A stretch of 64,000 bases of DNA from Himantopus leucocephalus (GCA_003993805.1 RSEF01000012.1:5104227-5168226); one strand, 5' to 3'; positions 37,580 through 51,666 are shown, counted from the stretch's first letter. Program-made: numbers and translations. The notes: generated by a model not told the origin, from the letters alone.

Positions 37580-40500
37580 AAAACACAAAGGCAAATATAT
37601 TCAAAACGTTAGTAAAAGATACGCACACATGGGTGGCTCCCTTCGGAACAGATTTGGAAAAAAGGAGAGTCAATGAACTGCAAAGCTTAGTGCTAACTTC
37701 CCCAATTGGATTCCTATCAGTAGCACACAAGCGACCTCAAAATGGAAAGTAAAAGACCAAACCAAAAAACCCCACAAAAAGCAAAGAAGTCTTGGCCACT
37801 GCATTTTGCCCGTATGGCATGTGGGCAAGCAGTCGAACAGCCGAAGCTGCCGGCACAGGGCAGGAGGAGCTGGGGCTGGAGGCAAGCCTTAACCATCACA
37901 TCCACGTGGACGCACAACTAGGAGCTGCTGCCTCCTTCAGGGTCACCAACGTGATCATCTCTTCCTAAACTGAGGTGTAATGAGCAAATTACATTTGGCC
38001 TAATGAACACAGCAAAAACTTCAATTTCAGTTTTGGTTTTCCGCTACCTGATTGCAGCCCCTCCGACACGGGCTCGCGTATTCACGGAACACAGAGCCCC
38101 TTCAACCGAGCTGGACAGAATACTGAAGACTTTCATCCACAGAGCGGCAGAACAATTCCAACCCATCTCCCACAAAGAATCCATTGTAAAGAACAAAATC
38201 CCTTTGTCTTCAAAATGGGCTCCAAAATCCCTTCTACAGAGGGAAAGCAAGAGAGCAATGACAACTGTGCAGGGCAGTCGAGCACTCTGAATCCAACGGC
38301 AAACTACATCAGCCATTCAGATGAAAACAAGATAGTCTTTTGATCATGCTATTTACACAGAAAATGAGGAGGACGTGTCAGCTTGCCAATTCCTTATGTG
38401 CATTACTGTAACTGATGGCAGCAGGCTGAGATACGACCCAGCCAGTGCCTCAGGCAGTAGAGGAGAATGAATTCAAGCTCATCATAAGCACTACAAGGTT
38501 GGATAATACAGTTCCTTCATCCCACTGGCTTTGTATTATTCCAAGACACAACCCAATAGTCTTCCTCCGCTGTTGCTCACATGTAGTATTTTAACAACCA
38601 AAAACTCACAAAGGCTTCATTTTCTAGAAAAGCCCAGACACCAGTGTGGCTCATGAGATGGAGAAGAAAGGACGCCATAGAATTTCTCCAGGCTTACAGG
38701 TGCTCGTATAAAGAAACATACATAAAAAATCCAAAGTATTACCATTGTTCCTGAAAGGATTGTCTCCAAAACAAACCGACCCAACAGACACAAAGCACCA
38801 CTGAAGAAAAAATTAATTTTGCTCCCCTGAAACAGGAGTTTTTAATCTTGGGTTCATGACATGCCACTAAGATAAGTAATTTTATTGTGGAAAAAAAACT
38901 CGCGATGAAGAGGTCCACAGAAAAAAATTAGGTAACCACAGAGTACAAGAGCTGGAAACCCACTGTTTCACTAGAAGATTCAGTTGTGAAAAATCTGGTA
39001 CCAGAGAACTTTATTATTTCCTCCTCAAAAGGACTGAAGAGACTGGATCTGAATTAACGCCCCTGCCCACTCCAGTAGCCAGCGCTACTACACGGTGAGT
39101 GGGACTGATAGAGCTTGTCAGATTCCGAGAGATAAAAGGGCAGAAACCCCTATGGTGCTAAGGGATAGATGGGAGCACTGTCTAAATCATAGCTGGACTG
39201 TTTATTTCACGAGAAGGAGGGTGGTTTATGGGGCCAAGTTGCAGGGTCACTTAAAATAAATGTTGTCTCCGAGGGGAAGCTAAGGCAGGAAAGATAGAGG
39301 CAGGGATTGTGTTTGCTACCAAGAAGTTACACGCTGCCTGGACAGCCTCTCTCTCAGTTTTCTGTGCACTGAGGGCAGGTTTTCCAGAACTCCTGGATAA
39401 GTAAGGAACAAGCAGAATTTCATATTTTTGAAGTTATCTTGACAGTCATGGGATTGCAGCGGGTGAGCAGTACCAAAGTTACACTCTACTTCTCAAAGAC
39501 CTTTAATTAGGGCTTCGTCTTCCTCCCCCTATACCTGCTAGTCTTTAGCCGAATCACCCTTTTGATTAACTTAAATCCAGGCTCCTTGTTTATTTATTTC
39601 CAAGTTGCAGAAGCAACTCATTCCTGACAAAACACAGAAAAGACAGGGAAGATCAGATGGGTCAACAAAACAAAGGGAACAAAAAAATATCAGTTGTATG
39701 TCTGTGTCCCCCCATTCCCACAATACTAGCTCCCCAGGATCCAGAAATTAACTGTCTCGCTACGTTACTACATCACTCCCCACTTAATCATCTGTTAAAT
39801 CCTTCCCCATTTTACTTGAATGATGTACATCCCAAACATTTCTGCAGACCTCTACCCTCCATCACACATTAAAGATGTTCCATCCCATAATTAAGCAGGC
39901 GCTCTATTAAATACCGCTGTGAATTTTGTAATGGAACCAAACAGTCACTTCAGGGGCAGCGAGACACTGCATTAATTAAAAAGGTTTGGAAGCACTGCTT
40001 TAGGTCATAAATGGGTTATCAGCTTGCCTGCTGCTGAGCCGTGCATTGCATGACCACAGTTGGACTGCTATTTAATTGAAGTTTCTTACCCCACCTCATC
40101 TTCTGAAGAGAATATAAAATTAACTGACGGCATCAGTGGGCACGCTCCTTTTATGCAACTCAACAGGCCTCAAATATGAAAGAGCAGACCTTGCAGAGGT
40201 CCTGCGGCTCAAAGAGGGGAACTTAAAATTCTTCCATCCCACAATTCTTTGTAAGAGCTCATTCCTTGGATCAGCTAAAAAGACTCAACTCCTTCCCCCG
40301 AAACAGATTTCATCATCTCAGTTTAGAAGGGGTCCACTACAGATGCACCGCAGTCACAAGAGATTTTACTCCAAAAGCTCCTGTTCCCTCCATGACTGCT
40401 GAGCAGAACGCAAGCATCTAGTCCATATATCATCAGTCCAACTTTCAAAGACCAGAGTTTTTATCTGTTTAGCTGATTAATTACAATTTTGATTTGCACT

Positions 40501-43500
40501 TCTCAAAACACACAGGTAGTAAAAGCACTTTTCACTTACTAGCAGATGGCAGTAAGGTTTAGCAGCTATGGCACAGTATTACAGTCAAGGCACTCAATGT
40601 TGCTGTCAGCTTTACTCCTGACTTATGTGAATTTAAGCGATTACAGCTCTTTTTCCCCCTCTGTAAATAAGGATAACGTTCACTATTTATTTCATGGGGG
40701 TAGCTGAAGTTTGAATGCCCTAGGCTTCTGTGAGGACTTGGATTCTACAAAGAGGATTAAAAATAGATATACATAAAGACGTTACAATGAGTATTAAAAT
40801 GTTTGTTATCATACTTGCTTCTCTAAATGCACTCATCGAGAAACACTTGAAACCAAATAGGGTAGTGTTCAATTTCCTGTACTACAAAGAAAAACTCAGT
40901 ACATGCACAGATTAGCTGTTAAGGCAAGCATAATGTACCTCAAAGCAGTTACAGTCTTAGAAATTAGGACACTTAAGGATTTTTAAAGGAAGAGAACTTA
41001 ATTTTTTTTTTTTTCTGATGTGACAAGTTAGGTACACTGACTATGTTACATGGATATGAGGAGCTTTTGCTAAGAGACAGGAACTAGTCAAGAATCTGTA
41101 AACATCATTGCTAATGCTGAAATTCCTATTTTTGACACCTTTGGTAAATGGCTCAGTGTGATGCCTACAGCAAGACGAGAGCAAAGTGTTCACCTCTTTA
41201 ACTGTAGCCACCGGTTTTAGAGCATTCAGCAGGAAAAGTGTGCACGTCAGCAATCTCCCAGCTGGCTCGATGAGATTTAATTTACGCCAACCACAGAGTG
41301 ACTGCGATAGCTCTCCGAGATGCCACAGCATGAAAACTGAAGGGTGGGGGTTAAACAAGCAGCAATGCACACCAGATGTCTGAGGAGGACATCTAAAAGA
41401 TCCGGAGCACAAGGAAGCATATTAAAAAAAAATCCCCTTCAATGCCATAAATATTTATACTAAATCCAAGAAAGTAGCTGAGTTCAAACTCGTCCTATAT
41501 GAATCATACAGCACTTCCCTCACCCCATCTTCATTTAATGTGTTCTGTATAAAACCACCACAAAGAAGGTGCCATAGTTATATCAACTTTTTTTCCTTGT
41601 ACACTAAGAGTACTTTTTGTAGAACTCCTGTTAGAGTTCTCTGTTAGAACAGATTATTTTCCAGAGAATATAAACAGGACAACTAAACAACTTGGCTAGC
41701 TCTTGTGTGGCATTTACCCGTCTTCCTAGATAATTTAGATCCATAGAAGTAGTTTCCTTTTGACTGGGCAACTTTGATTTTCTTCATACGGCCACTTAAT
41801 TAAGATTAACAATGCATCACAGAGAAAACAACTCAAATTTAGTAATCTGGAGCCAAGAAACAGCAATTTTCTGAAAGGTTCTGCTCTGAAAGTGTCAAAA
41901 ACGGCTAATTTTACAAATATCTCCATTTACTTTGAGAAGTGAGACATACTAAGCATCAACAACAAAACTGGAAGTCACAATACCGTCTCTAAGGTGCAAG
42001 CAGAGTGCACCAATGCCATTTGTAAACCCAAGGAAACGCTCATTCCCCAAAAGACAACACCTATTCCAAAAGATCCACTTCGCAGCTTTGGTTTTCACTC
42101 TCCTTACGCAAAGAATCGCTGGGCTGGGCGCTTCGTAGATGGAAACTACAAAGGCTATTTTGCCAATCTGCTGTTCTGTGATTTTTGCTTAAAATAAAAC
42201 ATAATAAGTATTTCAATAGTGGCTTATATTTGCGTACAGCAGTGCCATCCCTACCCTGGCAAAAAAGATCTCAGCTACTGCATCTCTCTTACTTCTAACT
42301 ACAACCCATGTTTAGAGGCAAAAACCCTATTTCTGCACGCTGAGGAATAAATATTAAAGTCTTGCAAACTGAGTGGTTTCCACGCCTGCCCTGTCAAATG
42401 GGTTTCCAGGAAAAACTATTGCTTTTTAAACACAACTGGTTCCAAACTTTTCCTGGGAGAGCAAATATATTTCCTGGAACCTGCTAGCAACGTTTGGAAG
42501 AACAGGAGGAAAGTTATACACTACAGTGCTTGATTCTCACAGTTGACAAGGAACACTCCAAAATGATGAGGAGTGAAAAAGAACATGTCTTAAAATAATC
42601 AAAGATAGACTCTTGTAACAATGTGTATTATGAAAAGACAGGAGCCACATTTTTTGTGAAGGAACTAACCTGGCACCTACCTGCCGAAGGCATACCTGCT
42701 TTCCTCCTCCTACGCCACAAAGGCTGTAACATTCCACTTTACCCCAAATATTATCTACCTTCATCCATCTACACCACATTCTGTGCCTCAGTTTGTCTTT
42801 GGAGGAAAAGATCATCCAAAGTGTCACATAATGTTTTTGGAGGGAGAAGCTGGACTGCACCACACACTACTATGTTGAACGAGTTCTTGTTTTTAACGCT
42901 AGCAACAACAAAGTTAAAAGGTGAGGAAAAAAGGTAAGTGTAACTTTAAAAAAATCTGATACCAAACAGTGCCGTGAAACTCAGGTAAAGGAAACATTCT
43001 AAACTCCGTTTCACACTTTTGTGCGCCACATTCCTATTCCTTTTTACCTGAGATTGTCAGCACTTAGATTCCTATTAAAACGAGGTATCTCAAGATCTCT
43101 GATGAAGACTCACCACCTCAGTGAAGTTTCTGGATGACTTTTTTTCCTTTGGCTAGAACCAACATTGTGGCAGTCCCAGGAATATCCTTACTTCAACTTC
43201 ACCAAGGCTATACAAGAAAAAGCTGTATGGAGCTCCTTCCTAACAACTAAAACGCTCTAAGCTTCCCTTACCTTAGAATCGGTACCACACTACTACTGAT
43301 GTTAAGAATAAAACTCTTCCAACTCCGTCCATCGGTACCATGCGGTTTACAAGTTGACAGAGATAACCCTAATGAAGAGCTCAACTCCCTGTTCCAAATT
43401 GCTCTTGTGCTGCATGGTCTATGGCCTCTCTTTCCGTCCCACCAAGACTCCCAAGGTACCTGCCAGTACACACCAAGCTACACGCACCATTACATCAACT

Positions 43501-46500
43501 GCTAGAGACAGGCATGAGACCGTCAGCTCGTTCTTCAAAAAAGCTGTTAGATGACGCACCAGGGGAAACCTGCCTCCAGGAAATTACAACTGGGCATCGT
43601 GGCACTCATGGCGTACCCGTTACTGCACCCACAGCCCTGGCATAGTGCTTACACAACAACATCTAGCGGCGCTATATCACACAGTCAGTTATCTTCCCAA
43701 GCACACGGCTTATACTGAAAGGGAGAGGAAACAATGACCCTGTGTGTCCAGCAATACTTCCACGCCGATTTGTAAAGTAATTTTCAGGGAGATGATACAG
43801 ACTGTAAGATGAACAAAAAATTGGCTGGCTCTAAAAAAGGAATTAAACCCAAACCCACTCATGATTCCTTAACACTGAAAAAGTATAATACCATTTTTGT
43901 AAACACTGCTCCAGAAACTTGTATTCATCACTACCTCATACTATTATCAGTGAAAAATTACAGGCTCTGTCCTGCTGGATTATTGTTAGTGTAAACAACT
44001 TTGCTAAATTGCTTGGCACACTGTCTGCATGCAGCATGTTAAAACTCTGTAGTCTGTTCAGCCAAATTCAAATATAAAGGCCCATCTGTATTAATCCTCA
44101 AGAAGAAATTAATAGACAACTATTTTCATGCAAAGCAGATATTTAAAAAAAGGCAAAACCAATACATATGGATGAACTTTTTCATTCATAATTTTAGACG
44201 CCACACAATGAAGACTGTTGTTTAAGCTTTATTTTTTCTCTAACAGTTCTCTCTACAATACCGTGCATTGTTCAAACTCTGGAGCAATTTAAGCTTTTTC
44301 AATGTCTCCTAAAATCCCTGGATTTATATCCAAAGAGACCTGGCACTGTAACAAATTTGACTTGTGAGTAACAAGTTACAGCCTTTAAGCAAATTGCTCA
44401 TTAACACAGAATTCAACTTACTTCTACAAACCTCACTACCTTTTATCTCAGAAAAAAATGTGCTGCCTATCTTATCTATTGAAAGTTGTGGGATAACCCA
44501 CTATTGTATTTGTTTTTTTAATTTCCTTGTTTGAGTTCTCAGTACAAATGCTGAACTAGCATCAAGGGTGATGAGAAAACAGAACTCCAGGGAAAAAAAA
44601 AAGCTTAAGTATGACCTGAATCTATCTTGCCTTTGATGAATGAGGAAAATAGACTGAATTTTGATGTCAGTACTGAAAAGGATATTCCCAACTTCATGCT
44701 AGGAGGAAATGAGTAAGAAAAGCCCAACTGTGAAGTTGGAGTTCTTTGTTTTTTCCTGAAGATAAAAGACATTGAAAAAGCAAAACCCACAGAATGTGCT
44801 ATAAATGGGGAACATTCTGTAGGTGCATCTTAATTTACATGACTTTGAACAGAGATTTTACACTGCATTACAAATAACACTGAATTCACCATGAAGGCGA
44901 TTTTTATCCCACTTATGACTCCACTAATTCTTAATAGAGGAACAGTGTTAAAGTCGTTTTATATATTTAGAAACTAAACCAAACTTTGGAGTTAATAGGA
45001 GAAACTGATGTTACAAACCCAGAGTAAAATGCAAGGTCAGCAAAGAAAACTGATGGAAACCATTCTTTAGCACTTCAGAAAACACGCTACATTTCATTAA
45101 AAAGCAAATGAAGTTAGCAGAATCTGTTTCAGGCTCCTCCTTTGATACCAAACTTCTAAACTGGCCTTTTTGGGAAGACAGACATCCATTCAAAGTGCCT
45201 TGCAGTGCCCTAAGAAGATGCATAGCTATGCAAGCTCAGGGCTGTAGCCAACGAATGCTTCATTGTTAGAGGAACTCAGTGAAATAATTATGTAATATGC
45301 CACTAACTAATGTAAGCTGTCCCGAAACCAAAAAGGGGTGTTTTTTTGATAAATCTGGATACAATTTTCTTCATTTAAAAAAATCCAGCCTTCTGGCCTG
45401 TCCAGAGAACTTTGTATAACTATTTTGAGCGCTCCAAGTCTCCTAACGTGCCTGGGGGATTTCTTAGCATCTTATTGCATTTCTTTATACCTTTCCCAGC
45501 ACAGCAGTTCAAGCATCGAGAATGCAGTAATAACCCAAAGCATTTGAAAATGGGAGAGAGAGGAAGGAAGGCAGAAATCTGCCTTCCAAAGCACAGCCAT
45601 CTGTACACTCCCTCAGATAAACAACAAAATGAAACAAATCTGCTACTCGGAGACTGCACCTTCTCATACATATTCCAGTGGAAACGAGGAGCCAAAACGT
45701 GCCCGGCTGCCCCTGCGCTCGTCAAAGAGAAGGATCACCTGTGACTTGTTTCATTCTGAGCCCTCCTGCCATTACCTCACACACAAGGCTCTCGGAGAAA
45801 GAATATTCAGCTGAAGTTAAGTGAGTTTCCACTGCAAAACAAGATGCAGATGTTCTACCTCTGAATGCATGCCCGGATCAAGTGCTTGTCATTTGATAGG
45901 AAGCCCTGGGAACACCAGACTGGTACAGAACGGTTCTGCTTCGTGGCCTTTGCACCTCAGCGAGGACAACCGTCTCCAGAGAGTTCTCTGATGTCCCTGA
46001 GCTCATTAGGAAGAAAACAATTACAAGAAAGCACTACTCATTAAACTGGCCATTGTTGATCACTGGCAGCAAAGGTTTAGTAGGAGAATCTCAGATGTGT
46101 TCATGGTAGAAATCAGCATCCAGAAGTTGAGTCAACAATTCCCTAATTATTTATTCTTTTCTTCCTTACCTTTCTTTTGCACCAAATATATTACAATAAA
46201 TTGCTTGAAATGGTTAATCATTGCTAAAATAACTGTTGCTTTCCCATTGGTGAAGGCTAAACACTCTCATTGGAATGATTTAAAATTTTTCTTTCACTGG
46301 AGAGGGAGACAAACCTCAAGTGTTCTTTTTTACGCAACTTGTTAAAAACACCACCATGTTGTTAAAAGTAAGATTTTCCTCCAAAAGCATCAGAGTTGAG
46401 ATTACCATGGGGCACCACGAGGAGCTCAGAGCCAGTAATAACATTAAGAAAATGCTCAAAAGGACATAAGTTATCAGTATAAAACAATCTTGAGGAAAGG

Positions 46501-46632
46501 AAATAGCTTTAATCTGCGGTTCCAAGTTATGGACCCCCTTTCAAAAGCCTTCTCACCTCATCGCTGGTTATAACCCTTTTGCTGGCTGTGGCTGTCTTAA
46601 TTATACAAACGTGCAGAGTGTTCTATTGTATT

Positions 46633-46829
46633 ACAGAATCACAGAAGTGTTGAGGCTAGGAGGCACCTCAGGAGATCACCGAGTCCAAACCTCCTGCTCA
46701 AAACCAGGCTCACCGAGGGCAGGCTGCTCGGGGCTGTGACCAGTCGCGTTCTGAGTATCTCCAAAGATGGAGAGTCCACAACCTGTCCAGGCAACCCGCG
46801 CCAGTGTTAGATCACCCTCACAAGCAAAA
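46633..46829 (-). mobile_element. CR1 LINE 3' fragment, reverse orientation
   Basis: Read on the plus strand this is the antisense of a CR1 3' end: ACAGAATCACAGAA (relic of the terminal octamers), GGCACCTCAGGAGATCACC, CCTGCTCAAAACCAGGCTCA, GAGTATCTCCAAAGATGGAG, TCCACAACCTGTCCAGGCAA and ATCACCCTCACA, in the expected order. Divergence is moderate. The fragment ends where an A/C-rich tract begins, and a sequence resembling the next CR1 segment (ATTCTTATATTT) appears after the tract. Confidence 0.88.
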
Positions 46830-46935
46830 AAAACCAAAAAAAACCAAAAAAAACCCAAACAAACAAAAAAAAAAAAACACCAACCAAAAAATCCAAAACC
46901 AACCAAACAACAACCACCAAAAAAACCAACCCTAA
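46826..46935. repeat. A/C-only low-complexity tract
   Basis: About 110 bases made almost only of A and C, with AAAAAAACC and CAAA units. It is apparently expanded within or at the edge of the CR1 fragment to its left. On the minus strand it is a T/G-rich tract. Confidence 0.85.
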
Positions 46936-49204
46936 AAAAAATTCTTATATTTGCAAAAACAGTCAACCTCAGTTAAGGTTCCATACTACAAAGCGGTCAG
47001 CTACATCTGCAACACACCATTACCTCTTAAAGGCTAATGGAAGAACTTCTAGATCTCCCACTTCCCCCCCAACCTTAACAAAAGGACACTTGTCTGTCCA
47101 TAAAGCAGATCCCATCTGTATCAGCCACCATCCTACTTTCTTCCCCCAGCCCTCCAACAGGTAAGCCAAAATCAGAAATATGTTTTATGAACAAAACAGC
47201 ATTGTCAATAAATGTTCCCATACTCACTGGAGCATGGTCATGAACGGCACTAGTTAGGAACCGAATGAGATTAAGACATAGCTGAGGTTTCCTGCCCCTA
47301 CCAGTCAAGGAAGACTAACCAAGCGCTGGTGATAACTCAGTAGCCTCAAGTTTGCAGATAACAAATTGCTATCTGTAACTCTTGCCAGGCAAGAAAAAGC
47401 AGGACTCGTCTTGGGACACAAATTACCTTCTTCTACTCCGTGGTGAACTAAAGAGCTGCCAAATGTACACAATACATCTCTCATCCATAAGATGCAGCTA
47501 CAAATCAATGATAGTTCCAGTGGCTTGTGCCAGAGGTGAACAATTAAAACCGCTAGTAAACCTCATAAAATGATAACGACACATTTCACCAGCATACCAA
47601 TTACTTCAATAAGCAAAAGCAAGTGTTTCAAAGAGATCTGAAAGGAATAAGGAACCCATCTCATATAGGCATATAGGTCTATAATTCCTCTGAAATTACA
47701 AACCTACTTTCACATCATACAATGTATTTGTATCTTATCCTACATCTGCAAAAGTACTTTTCAGGAAGACATCTATTTATAAGTAGTCCAAGTATGACCT
47801 TCAATAAATCCTAATTAATTGAGTTTGAAAGGGCACTTTGTTGTCAACATAGTTACCACCACAGCAGTACCTTTGAAAAGACAGGATCCATCACTGCTGA
47901 CACAACTCACTTAAAAAATAAATACTACGGCAGAGGCATGGGAGATCTGTAGGCATCTCTAGAACACCCTTCCAGTTCAGTGCAGATGTTGCCAGTGTTT
48001 ACACTTTTTAAACCACTGGGATATAAACACCTCACTATAACCACCACTGAAGTTTTGCTTTTCTTTTCTTCATTTTGTGTGTGTTTATTTTAGTGTTAAA
48101 AACGTTAACTTCCATAGTAAGGGACACAGCAACAGATGTTTAAACTAAACAAAGATTGCTATAGTAGAGCGTATTCCTTAAGCTGTTCTTTTGCTTTTCA
48201 ACTACTAAAGCTAAGATCTGGTTAAATAACAATTACTGAAGCAGAAGAGGGTGGGGAAAAGGGGGGCTGGAAAGACTCTTCCATAAATATTAGGCATAAT
48301 TACAACGAATTGAACTAATGAGCCAAAACTACAGTTTTTCTGCCTCAGTCAAGAAAACACTCAGGAACATGTACCACCTAAGTAGAATTTTATGTAAAAC
48401 TTCATGGCCTTCATCAGAAGCTGTCACTTGCTTCCATGTAAAGCACTGGTTACTACTGAGGGCAACGAAAAAGTTAAAGGACCCTGCAAGTTGGGTTTCC
48501 TTTTTTGTTTTTCCTAAACTAGTTTTCTTGCTGTAATGAAGAATAAGAAAAAGGGCTTGAAAATTCAACTCTATTGAATCCCAGTTCTATAGTATTCAGT
48601 ACTGATGGGCAAGCTCAATTTTCTGTAAAAGAGCTTTATTCGAGCAGATATATACGTATTTGTGCAGGAAAAAAAAAAAGAGGAAAACAAAAAAGAGGCA
48701 GAGATATTAACTGTTCTGCAGGGAGCCCCTCCACTTCCTGAAGGAAAGAAATGTGGCCGTGACGATTTAACGATAGAAAAGATGGGATTTTTCCAACGCG
48801 AGGTGCAGCCCCCTGCCTTCTGGCCTGGTCTTTTTCTGAAGAGCGTGAACACATAGCTCCCGGTCCTATGGATGCTCCCGATTGTTTCTGCCCTGACAAC
48901 TGCAGCAAGTTTATTTTCCAAATGAAGATGGAAAATGTTCCTGCTGAATCAGAAGAAAGATTTCTGCAATGCTTGTGTGTGGCTACAGCAAAAACAGTCC
49001 CACTGCCAAGCTGAGTTAGCTCAGTGGTGCCTTTCTTTCCAGTCCAAGCCAAGCCATAACCACTTCTTCAGACTGCACGTAGATAGAACTCCACTACAGT
49101 AAGAAACTCATTTTACCCGGTTACTCCGGGCAACTGCCAACCCGTTAACGCTCCCAACACGCGGGGCAAACGCCAGCCTAAAAAAAAAAAAAAAAATTTA
49201 GGCA

Positions 49205-49356
49205 AAACGTGAAGTCCGGCGACGAGAAAAAGCCCTTTTCCAGCGGGTTGTGGCGGGGCGGTCCCCGCGGGACGGAACGGGATGGGGGTGTGGGGGTGTC
49301 CCGGCAGCATCCCCGGGGCGGCGGGGGGGCAGCGCGGCCGCGGAGCGCCTCCCGCN

Positions 49357-49400
<44 letters not shown>

Positions 49401-49500
49401 CGGACTCGCACACCCATCCGGGCACAAGCGCTGCTTTTACAGCTGCGGCAATGATGAAGAGAAACTCCGCCTGCCACAAAAGCAACGCGGCCCTCCAATC
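49205..49500. promoter_or_regulatory. GC island with a 42-G homopolymer; possible alternative promoter
   Basis: This is the second CpG-rich block of the window, including GGGGCGG, GCGCGGCCGCGG and several CCGCGG-type sites. An inverted CCAAT box (CCAATC on plus at about 49495) borders it. In the middle is an N at 49356 followed by 42 consecutive G (49357-49398). A long minus-strand T run ending in AG (about 49199-49183) is acceptor-like. It lies upstream of the 29.5-kb exon, so it could drive a VGLL4 transcript, but no recognisable first-exon peptide is encoded. The sequence is unreliable around the homopolymer. Confidence 0.4.
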
Positions 49501-49570
49501 TAACTCATGTCATCCCTAAGGAAAAGCAAAATTAATACTAAAAACACCCTCTGTAAAAAAAAAAAAAAAC

Positions 49571-49670
49571 NNNNNNNNNNNNNNNNNNNNNNNNNNNNNN
49601 NNNNNNNNNNNNNNNNNNNNNNNNNNNNNNNNNNNNNNNNNNNNNNNNNNNNNNNNNNNNNNNNNNNNNN
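49571..49670. other. Assembly gap (100 N)
   Basis: Exactly 100 N, between the GC island and a CR1 copy. GC-rich sequence and repeats at the edges probably caused it. Confidence 0.99.
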
Positions 49671-49968
49671 ACCTCAGAGCCCCTTCCAGTCCCTAAAGGG
49701 GCTACAGGAAAGCCGGGGAGGGACTCTTAGTCAGGGAGTGTAGTGGTAGGAAGAGGGGTAACGGTTTTAAACTGAAAGAGAGGAGACATNACTGGCCCAG
49801 GTTGCCCAGAGAAGCTGTGGCTGCCCCATCCCTGGAGGTGTTCAAGGCCAGGTTGGACGGGGCTTGGAGCAACCTGGGCTGGTGGGAGGTGTCCCTGCCC
49901 AGGGCAGGGGGGTAGAACTAGAAGATTTTTAAGGTCCCTTCCAACCCAAACCATTCTATGATTCTATG
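49671..49968 (+). mobile_element. CR1 LINE 3' end with ATTCTATG tail (young-looking)
   Basis: The copy begins right after the gap with CTCAGAGCCCCTTCCAGTCC and continues through GGGAGGGACTCTTAGTCAGG, AGGTTGCCCAGAGAAGCTGT, TGCCCCATCCCTGGAGGTGT, GGTGGGAGGTGTCCCTGCC and AAGGTCCCTTCCAACCC. It ends in two copies of ATTCTATG. Only the noncoding 3' part of the element is visible. It is close to the CR1 consensus and so the youngest repeat in the window. An N at 49790 replaces roughly 60 bases expected between the GGAGACAT and ACTGG landmarks. Confidence 0.95.
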
Positions 49969-51666
49969 AATTCTCACAATAAGAAAATATCAAAACTCTC
50001 TCTCTTGGACAATACAGTGTTATGCTTTGGAAAGTAATGTGAAGCAACTGCTGCAGTGGGCCCAACCATCTACACTCCATGGGTTTTCTCTGAACTGGCT
50101 TATGTGTGGTCAGATGGACCAATGTCCCTGGGCAGCTGGAGCACATTTGGGACGTTCTTGCTGTGCTTCTTTCAGCTGCTTTTTGTCTGAACAGAATCTG
50201 GTTTTATGGCTGAGCCCACTGTGTGATGCAGACCAAAGAAGGGCAATCGGGAGATGCACTCTAAAAGCAAACATCTGCCCCAACTAAAGCACTGATGCAG
50301 ATGTACCAACAGCTGGTGAGAAGAACAGAGCATTTTTCATATTTTAAAAAAGCTTGAGGAACTTACCTTTTCAAAGAGTTACAGTGCATGTTATGAATGT
50401 AGTACATTATTGTGTCACTGGTTCCTAAATGCTGATAAAACTTTTCCACTATAAAAATATATAGTCCTGACTTATTTGAGCAATAATAGGACCAAATATA
50501 AAAATAAATCCTTACAGATGTACATTATTTGTTTACCTGAATCTTTGTAGGAAAAAATGGCAATTCTGTAATATATCAAGTCCATAGTATCAGATTTGAC
50601 AGTAAGACTTTATATGGTTTTTACAGCACTTAAACATATATTGAGCTGCTTTAGAGCAAACGTTTTCAAGCAAGCTACCACGAAGCACTCCTTTCTGCTG
50701 TCCTCAGCCCCATCAGTCCCCTCTCCTCCCTCCTTACTCGCTTTTCTCCTGTGCTTGCCGCTGCCTCTTCTACCTGAGAAAATGGTTTTGGTGCAGTTTT
50801 ACTAGCTTGGTCTACACTCCATGCCACACAACCCCTTTCAGTGGGAAAATGCGCAACCCTGGCCGAGAACCAACACCGAGGCAGAACAACATGCGAGCCA
50901 TTCACTTGGACACAACTGAAGTTTCACCCTTGATGATCATCAGCAGAGAGGAACCATTTCTACAGTGACCAATTTTGCAACTGAAAGGAAAAAAAATACA
51001 GTCTTTATAGAGGTGAGACACACTCTGATGTAAAACACCATAGAGGATTGCTCAGTATAATTCCATTTTGGAAGGGACAAAAATACCTGTGGCAGCTCAG
51101 GCACTAAAAAAGGAGCAAATTTTAGTTAACAGCTGCTAGGTGGCGATGTGCCTGAAGGAAAAATACTGCTTTTCCTTTTCCACACACTCAACTGCAGAGT
51201 TGCCGCACTTATCACCACGATTTTTATTATTTCAGTCAGAATATATTTCACATTAAAAAAAATAGACAAAAATTCTCATTTAAGCAAGATGGGGTGTTTG
51301 CTTTTAAATACATTCAGATATGATAAGGAAATACAGTTAAAGTGTATTAAACATGCAGGAAGTTCAGAGAGGCATGATAAGAAAAAAGACATTTAAAGTT
51401 TCTCGCAAACAGCTATCTCAGCAGTTGTGCCTCCAAGATCCACACAGAATAATACCCAAATAAACTCTTTGCTCAGTGCGTCAGATACCACAAAAGGTAC
51501 CAACTTTATACGCTTCTTACGAAGCATTAAGTAATGCTGATTACACCAGTGAACAGAGGATAACAGAACACACATTCTTCCAGATCACTTTTTTTTTTTT
51601 CAACATAAAGGTACATTGCAAATAGATTTTAATCACATTGAATTACCTTCTCCCTGTCACAGCCTT

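Noticed and set aside
42740..42790. Possible VGLL4 first-exon donor (GATGAAG/GTAGAT on the minus strand)
   Set aside because: The upstream codons do not spell either known VGLL4 first-exon peptide, and the donor is mediocre.
49113..49519. Poly-proline and poly-glycine open frames
   Set aside because: They are translations of the 42-G run, which is probably an artefact, through an N.
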